Shown here in pieces: positions 1 through 10,494 of a stretch of 64,000 nt of DNA (position 1 is its first letter; every line of letters begins with the position of its first letter). This DNA is from Stachybotrys elegans (taxonomy: Eukaryota > Ascomycota > Sordariomycetes > Hypocreales > Stachybotryaceae), in the NCBI GenBank assembly GCA_020746835.1, contig JAGPNK010000042.1:1-64000 (forward strand), in the 5' to 3' direction. A model generated the notes under the pieces. The model ran no database searches. It was not told the DNA's origin and saw nothing but the letters and a program-made list of their open reading frames with translations. Position numbers and translations under genes: made by a program.

Positions 1-811
1 CATCAGCAAAAACTCACTCGTGTTCAGTGGATGTCATCAACGCCATCAGCGTGACCCAGCCAGCAAATGTCAATAATTGGATAGAGACCGATGACGATGA
101 GGTTCAAGATGCGCTGTACTGGCGACAGGCCTTTGATTGCCGAAACTTGCAACTCTCTGTAGGTGCCATCCGACCGACCCGGTTCTTACCTGGCCCAGCG
201 ATACGAGGCTGACACTGATGCCGCTCAAGTCTGTTGAGCTCATCTGCAAGTGTGAAACCCCCGCGAACCCCGACAAGATCCTTATCGGTTGCACGAGCTC
301 GACATGCGGAAAATGGCTGCACTATGAGTGCCTGCTCGACGACCTGTTGCTGCGTGTGTATGAGCAGCTGGGTACCACTAAGCCCCACATTACCCAGCAG
401 CCTCTTCTGAAGGAAGAGAAGGACGACGAGAAGGGCACCCGACCCCTCAGTCCGACGGAAACCGGAGGTGAAGATGCCCAACCGACAATCGACGTGCGAG
501 GCGCCGAGGCGTCCAAGAATGCCCTAGTGAAGCAGGCGGATGGCGGAACACCCCGAACCGCCCAGACTCCGACCCCAGGACCCGTGGCTACCCTCGTCGA
601 GACCCCAACGAAGCCGGTTGTTGAGAAGAAGCGCCGAAAGAAGAAGAACTCGGATTACAAGCCCTACCAAGGGCTGTTTGAGGCCAGTCTCAAGATGAAC
701 GATGGCCCGACCATCTGGGAGATCAAGGACCTGAGAGAAAATGTCTCGGGAGGCGAGAAGACTTGGACGGAACAGGTACGATGCTTGGTGTGCAGCAAGA
801 CCATTGAATAG
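1..811 (+). CDS. BAH/PHD-type chromatin protein, 3' part
   Basis: The reading frame is open from the window edge, so the 5' end lies outside. Exon one ends at 158 with a segment rich in D, E and W typical of the end of a fungal BAH domain (motif DALYWRQAFDCR). An intron at 159-229 (GTAGGT..AAG) restores frame exactly and joins LQLS to SVELICKC. A PHD-like cysteine pattern follows (CKC, then GC, TC, W-H and C). The middle is low-complexity and Pro/Thr/Lys-rich with a basic KKRRKKK stretch. The protein ends with the motif TEQVRCLVC and a TAG at 809-811. Members of this family are thought to be nuclear chromatin readers. The splice join and cysteine spacing are seen; the role is inferred. I saw no lesion in the visible part. 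Confidence 0.6.
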
Positions 812-1230
812 GATAATCAGGTGCAAACTTGACTCCGCTTAGGCCGAGTCTTGTCCGACACGTCAAAGGGCAGCCAACTTCAGCAAAGGGCATGGCCGAC
901 ACTAGAAACGAGAAATCGATTCTTTCGCTTATTCTTTTCTTCCCTCGACAGCGCCCTTCAGCATTGCAAAGCAAACTTCGGGTCTAGCGACTGCGAACCG
1001 AGATCACCGCCAAAGAGATCATGTGAGGCGCCTGTATCGTTTGCGACGAACCTCAGTATTCGGCCTTTTCAAGTCCTGGATGTTCTGTGGCTGCCCATCA
1101 TCCCCCCCCAAACCGTGGTGTCGCACATCTATGGTCTAGCGGTTTCCTGCTGAGCGAGTGATTTGCTACCTCGGGTGCCTGCTGCGCGACAAGCGTGGCA
1201 AAATTATCACCATCTGAATGGGACGCCGGT
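812..1230. other. intergenic, no gene recognised
   Basis: Only short overlapping reading frames without family resemblance or splice structure are present. I see no repeat or RNA gene here. Confidence 0.5.
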
Positions 1231-1750
1231 TCAGCACAGGGAGGAGCTGAGAAGGCAGGAGTACAAATACGAGTTGCAAAACCCAGGAAGGAAGTGCGAA
1301 GTACCGACATCTTGTCTGCCCAACGCTCCAGTAAAGATCATATAGTGCCGAGACACTCGGTCAACTCGCAATGGCACAACCGATCTGGGCATTGGGAACT
1401 TCCTGGCCATCTGATAGTCATACAGGAGATTGGCGCGTTTGCTCTGCGCGTATGGGGATAAGGCAGACAGACGCTCGGCGGGGTCTTTGAGTGTTGTGAA
1501 CAGACAACGGCTGTACACCATATTCATGGATAAAGGGCGTAAACGATAAGCAAGGCTTCGTGAGAAAATAGCTATGGGGGACTTCGCTGAACCGGTGGCC
1601 ATTTTCACCGAAGACTGATAGGATTAATGGTAGAATCGCTGTGCTGGACATTATCCTTCCCGTTGATAAAATAAAAACCGTTTTCGCGGGGACACGTGCG
1701 TATAAAGTAACTCGGGAAGGCAGACATTGGCGTGATGAAACTGCGGCCAT
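1231..1750 (-). pseudogene. possible short-chain dehydrogenase relic
   Basis: A minus-strand frame at 1231-1608 contains SPYAQSKRANLLYDYQMAR. This resembles the catalytic YxxxK helix of NAD(P)-dependent short-chain dehydrogenases (usual form Y-x-Q-S-K-x-A-N-x-L). The expected PGxV segment and C-terminal region that should follow are not recognisable. No glycine-rich cofactor motif was found upstream on the same strand, where the frame drifts into unrelated sequence. The best reading is a small decayed fragment. It could be a chance match. Confidence 0.28.
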
Positions 1751-2406
1751 GTAGCGGATGGCCAGCCCCAAATGGTTACCTGCTGTGTTACACGGCTACT
1801 TACAGTTTCACTGCAATTTCTTCCCAGCGCGACGCTTCGACTGTGTAACAATTGAAATATATCTGACTCTAAAGATAGCTAGCAAATATGTGCAGACATT
1901 CGGGTTTGAAAGAAGACTAATCTTCTTAAACCCGCTTTGATGGAGGCAATGAGTCCATACTCTAGCATCCCTAGAAAACTGCGAATTTCGAGGCAAAAAG
2001 CTGTTGCTCATGACCAGCAGGCGTTTCATAAGCTTTGGTGGAAGCGAGACCTGGCAACGTCGTCGACCTCGATTGCACTTCCTCAAATAGTAAGGGCAGA
2101 GAGTAACGGCAATCTCGAATCGGCTTCGCGACATAGGGCGTTTACGTTTCATATAGATAATGCATAGCGTATTAATGCTATTGATTTTGATGGGGCAGGT
2201 GACCACCGTCCTTCTAGCTCTGTGCTTGTCTGTAATGTGAAGGATCATGCCGGGCGAGCATCCTCAGCTTTCTCACGTAATATCACAAAGAGTATAGCAT
2301 TGCTGGTTCTATCAATACCATCCATCGATATCTGCCAAGCGAGGTCAGTGACCCGAGACATGAGAGTAGCGAGAGCTAGGTACTGAGGCAGTCTGCTTCT
2401 ATTAGT
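1751..2406. other. intergenic, no gene recognised
   Basis: AT-richer sequence with only short frames. The 146-codon minus-strand frame at 1808-2248 has no recognisable domain, and I do not call it a gene. Confidence 0.45.
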
Positions 2407-3042
2407 TCACCTTGCCACTATCATCTCAATCGCTCTCGTCCACTCTTCATGGCTACCGCCAGCCTGGAAATCATCTTCAAGCCTCTCTTTACCCTCCTTC
2501 TCGATGCGAAAGTATAGGGTGAGACCCCCTATGGTGCATACGTTGATATAAAGCTCGAAGCTTGGGTGATGGGCGCGAATTAGTGCGAACAACGACTTCC
2601 AGTGGTCAACCCCACCCGAAAATGCTATTCGGAACAAATGAAGACCTTGTAGGCTTGCTTTGCGCCTCACGATGAAGACTCCAAGATCCTGCACACTGCA
2701 GCAAGTATTATAAAGACCGAAGTGTTGTAGACTCGGTAGTTGAAGCCTTGGCATAACATGTCTCAACCGATTTACCCGAGGGCCAAATTCGGTAGGCCCG
2801 ATAATAAGATCCAGGTGCGTGAGTTATGAAAAAATGTGAATGAACACCAACAGGTCGTCTGTCCAATGATCGTCGGCGCCACTCTTTGCCGTCGGAGATA
2901 TATTCAGTGTGAGCTCTTTAAGACTCGCCGATATGTTGCCGTAGTATTGGATTTCGGCCAGGTCAGTGTAATCTATGCTAAATGACGTCTTAAATGGTGG
3001 TGCATAAGATTTAGCTCTTCGTAAGTCCTTTAAAGTGTTGGC
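2407..3042 (-). pseudogene. F-box/LRR-like protein, C-terminal remnant
   Basis: Reading the minus strand from about 3039 gives a continuous leucine-rich protein segment. It has ISASLKELTLNIS, then LTHLDLIIGP, LPSLQHFGLYN and LHLFRIAF, the spacing of degenerate leucine-rich repeats seen in fungal F-box-like proteins. The last part, 2407-2766, ends with a normal TGA-type stop after EEWTRAIEMIVAR. The frame is broken by a single in-frame TAA at 2824-2826 between FIHIFS and LTHLDL, with coding sense on both sides. A further in-frame TAG near 3041 may be a splice acceptor or another lesion. The N-terminal F-box was not found. The family assignment rests on repeat pattern only. Confidence 0.5.
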
Positions 3043-3760
3043 CTAACTGCTGATTTAGATGCATGTGCTATTCCAGTCGTTGACTAAAAAAAAAACGTCG
3101 TAGGATGAGGGAGGCCTCGTTGCTGCTTGCAGTTCCCTGATATCCCCCTCAATATGAAGGGGTTATTCTGGTTGATGAAGGGGATGCCACCAAGGGGCGG
3201 GCGCTCGCGATTATTGAAATTATTATTCATCTTGATGGCTATGTAGATAGATTGAAGTCTTCCTCCTAAAATTGAGGCGAAAGCCGCAGCATTATTTAGG
3301 ATCTTCATAAACAGCCACTCACAACACCAACGCTTGCCGCAGTGATCAAGGTAGTGATGCGTCGTCGTACACCCATCTTAGTGCATTTCTATGGCTGCAA
3401 GTGACGAGAGTTGACAATTGAAGTGAACATGAGTATATGCAGGTTTAATAATTATCTGATTTGTTGTAGACTCACGATATCTTCAAAAATGCAGTGGTGA
3501 AGTTGAATAATACATCTAACCCTTATACACACACAGCGAAGCTTACATATCGTATTTTATTTGCACTTATGAGCTTCATCGAACGTTACCTAAATGGCCG
3601 AGTCCTCCTCTGCCCTTAAATCGGCCACGTCGAAGGATTGGAACATGTCTAGATAGTATCAGGTGCTTCCAAGAAGATATCCACGTCACATCGAGTGCCG
3701 AAGGTTAGGTACAGAGGCGAGGGAATATAAACAAGCAACAACCCAATTTCACTTCTCCAT
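3043..3760. other. intergenic, no gene recognised
   Basis: AT-rich stretch with no supported reading frame. It contains a short poly-A run at 3084-3093. Confidence 0.45.
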
Positions 3761-4012
3761 TCACTCTGGCAGGCGGATTACCATCTGACTGTCCTTGAAT
3801 ATAACCCTCAGCAGGCGAAATACCATCTGATCATCCTTGACTATAACACTCAGTATCCGCAAAAGACTATTCTGTACCACGGCCGTATGGGGATGCTCAT
3901 TGCCAAGGACACGCCGCATCTTCTCCAGCACCTCCCAAACCATAGCTGCCGCCTCATCGACCTTTCCTTGCTCAGCATGCGTAGACGTTCTGGCTAGTCT
4001 TCTGGATGATCT
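3761..4012 (-). pseudogene. TPR (kinesin-light-chain type) fragment
   Basis: The minus strand reads EQGKVDEAAAMVWEVLEK followed by RRVLGNEHPHTA. That is the signature of tetratricopeptide repeats of the kinesin-light-chain type (E-Q-G-K-x-x-E-A-x-x-M, then L-G-x-E-H-P-x-T). In fungi such repeats usually form the C-terminal sensor of NB-ARC/NACHT receptor-like proteins. Only about one and a half repeats remain. The segment after HTA degenerates into two imperfect copies of a VIFKDSQMV-like string, and no nucleotide-binding domain is nearby. This is a small relic. Confidence 0.5.
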
Positions 4013-5575
4013 TTCTACCTATCAGTTGTAGACCGTCTTGACATGCCCCCACTCCCGCAGCCTGTTTCCCTTCCTATCATCTCGCCAAGTATAAGGCCTA
4101 GATGTTTGTGCAACGTTAGACAGCTAACAGCTCCCTGCATTCACAAACAATAACTCTTAATTTTGAATGATTCTGATGAAAGCTAAACAGTATGTTTCTA
4201 AGAATTGGTTATGGCCAAGGAATGTAAAGCTCGTCTCAGCTCTGCAACCGGAAAAGATCGCTAGAGGAATGGCATGATCCATGGAAGTATGGAATGGGAG
4301 TATGGTCAGAGCTAGGAGCCACATTATAGATGGACATCCATGTGGTCAGTGGTACTTGCATAGGAAGTTTACTGTTATAATTGGGAGCCCCGGAAGTTCC
4401 TAAATCTGACGAAGCAAGGGATGCCGGAAGGAGCCCAATAGACGTACGGGGCCCGTATGTTTAGCCTGTACGGGCCCGTGCGATTATTATCTAAGCAACG
4501 AAGCCTCTCACCATCTGTGCCACGTATCTTCAACAAGATCCATTGATGCTGCTTGCATAGAGTCCAATGGATCACAGCAGCCAATTCTCAACTGATTGCC
4601 TTCCTCCCGAGGGTGGTGAGTATGACTTCCTTGGTTCACTATTTAGGGCAGTCAATGCCTAGACAGCGCCAAGAGGCTATACCTTGAGGATTGGGAGATC
4701 GGCAATAAGAGCACGTCAAAAAGCATGCAGTTACATTTATTAGGGGCTGACATGGCACTAAGGTTCGTGTTGCAAAAAAGATTTGTCACAGCGAAGGGGA
4801 GTGCGAAGACGCAGGAAATCGGCCTTTGCTATTCTCGCCTGAGTCGTCGATTTCGAGTGTCTTGACGAACTGCTGCGAGCCTAAGAGGGCCCTCTTGGCA
4901 GCTGCGAGCCGGGTGCGAACGGTCATGGTGTGCAGCATACCATTCAGTTCTCAAGCATTCGCCTTTGGAATTATACTTTTCGCTTCGCGCGGTATATCAT
5001 CAAAGGGTACCGAAATATACCGCTGATCATTTGTTGCTCCTGGCTTTTCTTCCCTATTGCTCTCCGGATTACCATTATAGTTGTCCTTAGCCAGATACTA
5101 CCAGCGGTTAATACTCACACAGTGGTTCCTGTATAACAATGTCAACTGTGGGCTATCAACTTCCAGAGAGAGCACATCAAAACCCCTATCAAGCTAAAGA
5201 AGACTCAGAGATCGGGTTACATGGCAGCCACCAACAAAACCTCAGCCACTCACTTCTTAAGAGCCCAAGTTCGCCCAATGTCTGTAGTCACTAATCGCTT
5301 ATAGCCAGCCTTTTCATCACCAATTACCACACTTTAAGGAACATGCTCCCCTGTTACTAAGGAAAGCAATAGCATGCTCGCAATAGAACTCAGATTGTCA
5401 GTCGGACGGGGCCTGAGGGATTTCCAGGATACAACAGTTAGCTGCAATGATCAGCCTGCCCCGTGTTCCCAAGGAGGTATATGTAATTTGTAGTGCAAAT
5501 GCAGCCCACTATCGCCTTGGAATATCAACTAACTATAGCGCCTGCATCCCTTGCATTTCAACACATTGTATGCGA
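4013..5575. other. intergenic, no gene; palindromic GC sites
   Basis: No coding region could be supported. Two neighbouring palindromic strings, TACGGGGCCCGTA and TACGGGCCCGT (about 4445-4484), could form hairpins or bind a dimeric factor. The rest is AT-rich with short frames only. Confidence 0.4.
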
Positions 5576-6585
5576 TCATACCATATCATTATTGTCCGCC
5601 GTCAACGTTAGTAACATGGACGCGGCGTCTTCCTTCCAGCTGAAATCGTCCACATGGCTGAGGCGAGCATCTACTAGATCAATGACTCTGCTATTGGTGC
5701 TTTCGCCCGTGATGGCCGGGGGATCGACAGTAGAAATCAGGTTTCTAATTGGTTTGTGAACATGAGACCGGAGCGAAGTCTTGATACCAAGGGGCCCGAT
5801 ACCCTGCAAGTCGAGCGAAGCTACATCCAGGGGAACCAGTGAGGGGTACACGTTTGCGGGTTCGACCCCTAGTTGAAATTCAAGGGGTATTTCGGCTGGA
5901 GGCAGTAAGCTCCTGTTTGTTGCGTAAAGCAGCGGGGTGACACAGCCAGACATATCGTCACCGATCGATCGCAAGGTAGCTTCAGGAGATCGCGCCTGCC
6001 GCAAAGATCTGAATGCCTCGAGCGCAGCGTCCTCGAACAACTCGGCCGACGTGCGTGATCCCTGTTCCAAACCTAACGCTAACACTGAGTCGACAGCGTG
6101 CTCGACATCAATTGAGTCTCTAACTGTCTGCAACACTTGCATCGATTCGGCGAGGGTTCCTTCGTGGAGCAGTTTGATGACTGCATGATATTTGGCCAGC
6201 TGTGTCCTCGGCGTCCCGTGAGGGCTAAGGCCCGGCGGTGTCTCAAACACACAATCCACGAGCCCCTTCCTACAGGGTGCACACTGTGGTCGGGCCCCAT
6301 CGCACTGTTGGGGGGTAAGTCTCTCTCAGCATCTGGAATCCGAGGCTCAGAGCTACCTTGATCTTTCGTTTTCTACAGTCTAGCGCACCGAGTTAGCCTT
6401 ATGCTGGCAGACATCCATTTTGGATGACTAGGGGTCGCACTTTTGCATGCAACCATTACTGCTTGACGTTTGCGGGGTAGGTCACTATTTGCCACGTTTG
6501 GTCCAGCAAACCGTATACCCCGGATGTCGTTGGGGCTTGGATCTCGAGGCAAGAGGTCTCGCAGTATCCTTTTCGGCGGTGCCAT
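5576..6585 (-). CDS. Zn(II)2Cys6 transcription factor
   Basis: Three exons are proposed: 6585-6441, 6379-6357 and 6304-5576, giving 298 aa with exact phase. Introns run 6440-6380 (GTGCGA..CTAG) and 6356-6305 (GTAGCT..ACAG). Splicing assembles a canonical binuclear zinc cluster that no single frame shows: C-x2-C-x6-C-x6-C-x2-C-x6-C, with CKNC, RKRKIK, CDGARPQC, APC and RKGLVDC. A basic stretch (PRKRQAVMVAC) precedes it. The rest of the protein is a helix-rich region without the large fungal middle-homology domain, so this is a short member. It should act in the nucleus as a DNA-binding regulator; no target can be deduced. The middle exon is only 23 nt. I see no lesion. Confidence 0.8.
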
Positions 6586-7700
6586 CGTGCGTTGACAGTG
6601 TGTGGAAGCTGCGGAGAAGGTGCAACTAAATCCTCAAATAATCCTTGACTTTTCATGAGCAGTTAAGTGTGTGCCTTTTAGATGGCCCTGAGATGATATT
6701 GCTCATGCATTGAGGTTGCTTCTTTTCGAGTTCCTCTAATAGATTATCTAGAGCCCCATACACGCAGTAGGCATGCCCAAATTGAGAGGCTGACACGAGT
6801 TCTCCCGTAATTTGAGACAGCCAGGCCGGAGAATGCACTCCGAACTGGTGTGGCAGCCAGCCGGAGAATGCACTCCGAGCTGGGGCAGAGAGAGGCGACG
6901 TAAATGTTGCTTAACAATGTACCGAGTTGTCTGACCCAAGGCGCTAGACGAAAAGAACGTCGAGCTTGACCCAATACTACTACTATAGTCCGAGCCTCAC
7001 TCAGCATAGGGCATGGGTGGCCAAGACAAAATGGTCAGCTGATATGGCTACAACTGAGACCTCAAAGCCTGGAAAAGCCTAGGCTTGTTGTCTCTTCCCC
7101 CATTCCATTCTACCAGGTTTCTGTTTCCACCATAACGGGTATCCAATGGGCGACTCATCCCTGGGAGGTGTTGGAACTCAATTGCCGCCTCCTGCTGACG
7201 CACCACACCACTTTTGCAACTTTGTTCAGCTGAATGCTTCTGGGTCGGCAGTTGGCCGCCCCACCTGCTTGTCGGACAGCCACTGGTAACCTCACCCTAC
7301 TCTCTCTCAATCCTTGTCAATCGCCCGGACATCCTACACCCGGCTTCTCGTGAGTGATTCCTGAACACCACAGTCTTGGCCATCAGATGTTACTAAGACC
7401 GTTTCTTTTTCTGTGTCATATTCCTTCTACAGTAGTCACTCCATTTCTGTCTGCCCTTCCATCTTCCCTCCCTCGGCAATGGCAGGCGGCTGATCTACAT
7501 ATAAGGGCCCACCCAATCGCAGACCCAACGCCACTACAGCGTACTCGTCGCCTCCGTTCCTGTGGTGAAACACAGAGACCTATCAGAATCGTGGTTACCC
7601 GCCAGATCAGGCTCGTCGGAACAAGAGAGCGAAGCTGGGACAGGAGCAGCGACATACCACGCGAAACTCACTTGCATCAACAGAATCAGCCTCCCAGGAG
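6586..7700. other. intergenic with a 24-bp direct repeat
   Basis: No gene is supported. A near-perfect direct repeat, GCCGGAGAATGCACTCCGA plus CTGG, occurs at about 6825-6848 and 6860-6883 with a 35-bp period. Towards 7150-7340 there is pyrimidine-rich sequence that could be the 5' region of the following decayed regulator. Confidence 0.4.
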
Positions 7701-8368
7701 AACTTGCACATTAGTCGATGACCAAAGCCCCATCTCGCAGAATACATGTGCTCAACTGCTTAGAGGAGAAAGTACCACTGCCTCGCCGACTTCACTCATG
7801 TCTCAACTTCCAATGGAGAAGTCATTCATATCAATTCACAGTAAATTGCTCCTTAGCATAGGTTAACTCATCCAAGTTGCTGATGTCCATGGTGCAGCTC
7901 TCCCCAGGACGAGAACGTGAGCTCGTGGAAAAGTCAATCATCTGCCAGCAGCAAGCACACAAAGAGGCCTCAGTCGTCGTGGCATCTATTCACCGGCACA
8001 GTACACCAGAAGTGGTCGAAAACAGCTTCTGCTACTCTCTCCTAACCATGTTCATTGTCCTGGCAAACTCTCCGCGCCCCGGAGATGGTGCCCTCGCCCA
8101 AAGCAACTCCGACTCCGCCCCCGACTGGATCCGCATCTATGGCGGTGTGCATGAACTCGGTCTGCTCTGCGGGCCAGCTCTCAATCTCGGTCAAACTGTG
8201 TACCCCATTGGTATCTTTGCGGTTCGCCGCTTCAAGCTAGGCGAGCATGCCAAGAACCTAAATCACCCCTACCTTGACCACCTGAAAGCTCAAGCCCATT
8301 TGGAAGAACGCAGAGACAGCTTTCTGCCGCAAGATCGTCGATGTGCGAAGCGACTCCTTCGCAGGTAA
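7701..8368 (+). pseudogene. C6-type transcription factor fragment
   Basis: The frame at 7877-8368 looks like the C-terminal regulatory region of Zn2Cys6 proteins of the sterol-uptake-control type. It has a helix with repeated hydrophobics (NSFCYSLLTMFIVLAN), a proline/serine linker and then PDWIRIYGGVHELG, equivalent to the W-x-x-L-x-R-G-V signature of that family. The sequence just before it (about 7740-7870) can be read as the preceding helices, but only after a frame change. I found no cysteine cluster upstream. The reading frame runs out into unrelated sequence at 8368. I regard it as a decayed gene. The family call is by pattern only. Confidence 0.35.
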
Positions 8369-9321
8369 CAATGAGACCAAATACCGAGACCACTTCAGCT
8401 ATGCTACGCTGGACGCCTTGACTCCAGAGCGACTAGACAGAGTCTCGCCCGAGTCAATCAAAGTTCTTTATTATGTTTTGAACGATGCGATTATGGGCAT
8501 CCAGGTAAGAATAAGAGTCTCTTTGTGCTCACCTACTACCGAGCTCCCCACAGCCTTGTACGATGCACTTATGCTAACTGGCGTGCGTGTCTACAAAAAG
8601 TCAACCTGGCGCGATGGATCCGAGACGATTACTGGGCCCGCTCACGGCGATGAGACAGTCCGTTACAACACTGTGCCGGGTGCCAAGACGCGACGAAGCA
8701 CAGTCTTTGACTTACAGCAGAATGAAGTCATTGTAGAAATAGAATACTGGCACGCACCTCAGCTTGGGCTTCTCAGCATGAGGTTTATATACAATGTCTA
8801 TACCCTAAAAGGTAAGTGGAAACTTGCTCACATGCATACTTTTAGATCGCTTTGTCTATCCAGTTTTCTCGCTAGCTGCAGCTTGGAAGACTAACGTTTG
8901 TGTTCTGAACTCTCTAGCCGACGGTACTTACGGCTCCGAGAAGAAACTATCTGATTGGCATGGTATCCCCAACCCTGAGCGCACTCCCCAGGCAAAGAAG
9001 GGCATCTGGGCCGCGCCCTATCCCGGAAAGCAAGGTCTCCTTGGGTTTCAGTGACTGCTAGCACCGATGCCACCACTAGGTCGAATCATAACTCTCGAGG
9101 GTAAGGACAAGATCGCATATGATGATATGGTAGCGCTCAAGCCGCTCTGGGTGCAAAACCCTCCCATCAAGGCGGAGTTAACGATCAGAGATGTCAAAGA
9201 CAGCTACAACCTATATCACGACTTGCAGCCCAGACAAATCCAGCGCCTTCTACAAAGTTCTATGAAGTCATTTTGTAGGATATCTAACGTAGGTTGCTTA
9301 GGGAATCAGAAAGATGGTTGA
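8343..9321 (+). pseudogene. hypothetical protein, possible jacalin-like fold
   Basis: The frame at 8343-8811 contains WRDGSETITGPAHGDE followed by FDLQQNEVIVEIEY and LGLLSMRFI. That order resembles jacalin-related lectins (W-D-D-G, then I-x-x-I, then L-x-F-x-T). A good intron follows (GTAAGT at about 8812, branch ACTAACG, acceptor CTCTAG at 8919) and joins K to ADGTYGSEKK. This exon reaches KGIWAAPYPGKQGLLGFQ and a TGA at 9055-9057. One base out of frame, sequence reading DATTR and then LGRIIT would match the usual end of the domain, which suggests a frameshift. A further frame reaches 9321. The N-terminal part has no recognised domain. Identity is uncertain. Confidence 0.35.
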
Positions 9322-9357
9322 AGAACAATAAATTTTCTTCTAACACTAAGTATTTAT

Positions 9358-10494
9358 TCAGTCCTCCCTGAATCGTGAATCAGGTTCATGGATTTCAATA
9401 TAATCTACTTCTGGATATTCCGCTGATGGTGTATTTAGAATGGGTTGTTCCTCGCCGCGTAGATGCTCATCGAAGAAAGCCACCACATAGGCGTTTGTAA
9501 TATCCACCATTCTTTCCCCATCGATTGGACCAAGAGGACGAGTGCTGCCGAATCTTTTCCAAATTGTTGCATCGCTCCAGTCTAGGTGTCCAGTACCATT
9601 TACAATCAACAGGCGCCACCAGTCTTGCTGCTCCTCTGCGTAGTATGCCCACGTTGGGTCTATTTCAAGTGTGTGTCCCTCGGCACCCAGAATGAGCGAG
9701 GGTTTCCCGAGGTTAGAGTTAGGCTCGATCATACGGCCCCAATTGGTGCCATCTAGGTTGATGGCGGCAGTCACCAAGTCGCTCTCAAGGGCGGCATCCA
9801 GGGCCGCAGAACCGCCGAGTGAATGTCCAAAGGTGCCCAGGTTGGTTGTTTCGAACGGCGCACTCAACTCTGCCACCAGCATAGGTAGGTAGTCGATAAA
9901 GTGTAGCGTTTCACGTACCCGCAACTGGTTCAACGCCATCAGGAACGGTAAGTCAGCAGGATAATCGAGGGCTAATCCATATATGCCTGTGCCGTTGGGG
10001 AGCCGCAGAAACGGTTGCTCCCCGATGTGGTCGAGAGCGGCGACGACGTAGCCGCGCGAAGCCAGCTCGGACATGAGGATGGTATACCCATCACTTGGAG
10101 GCCCCCAGCCTCCTGGGCCAAAGAGTAGTGTTTGACCGAGGGAGGTCGGGAAGAATGAAGCATCCCACCGTAGCGTTGCCGTGAGGTGGGAGACATTAAA
10201 GTTCCAAAGGTTGGCATATAATTGCGCCAACTCGGGCTCGAGGTATGGTTTCGGTTTGCAGGGCTTATTGTCAGGCGTAGGATAGTAGACTGTCGCCAGG
10301 TAGCCGCTGGAAATGTTATTTGGAGACGTCGGGTCCCCGTTCATCGTGTGATTGACGAAAAAACGGCGTGCGCCTACATTGTATGGGCCGGTAGAAGGCG
10401 GGATAGTTTCGCCATGGATACCTCCCACGATCAATCCAAGTCCAAGGAGAGCAAATGAGTGGCGCATTTTTGGTCTGACAAAGAGTGTTTTCAA
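9358..10494 (-). CDS. secreted PAF-acetylhydrolase-like esterase
   Basis: 378 codons, alpha/beta-hydrolase of the platelet-activating-factor acetylhydrolase type II/plasma group. The nucleophile elbow is GHSLGG with Ser225. Asp248 (in NLDGTNWG) and His303 (in NGTGHLDWSD) lie 23 and 78 residues further on, the spacing of the catalytic triad in that family. The oxyanion region has LLFGPGGWGPPSD. The N-terminus is hydrophobic, and Met10 (MRHSFALLGLGLIVGG) gives a cleaner signal peptide than Met1, so the true start may be 10467. Several N-x-S/T sites fit secretion. The expected activity is hydrolysis of short acyl esters of phospholipids or similar substrates. The gene is uninterrupted and appears intact. 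Confidence 0.82.
   Translation of the reverse strand: MKTLFVRPKMRHSFALLGLGLIVGGIHGETIPPSTGPYNVGARRFFVNHTMNGDPTSPNNISSGYLATVYYPTPDNKPCKPKPYLEPELAQLYANLWNFNVSHLTATLRWDASFFPTSLGQTLLFGPGGWGPPSDGYTILMSELASRGYVVAALDHIGEQPFLRLPNGTGIYGLALDYPADLPFLMALNQLRVRETLHFIDYLPMLVAELSAPFETTNLGTFGHSLGGSAALDAALESDLVTAAINLDGTNWGRMIEPNSNLGKPSLILGAEGHTLEIDPTWAYYAEEQQDWWRLLIVNGTGHLDWSDATIWKRFGSTRPLGPIDGERMVDITNAYVVAFFDEHLRGEEQPILNTPSAEYPEVDYIEIHEPDSRFRED

Noticed and set aside
1808..2248. 146-codon minus-strand frame
   Set aside because: No motif, no splice partner and unlikely composition. Probably chance.
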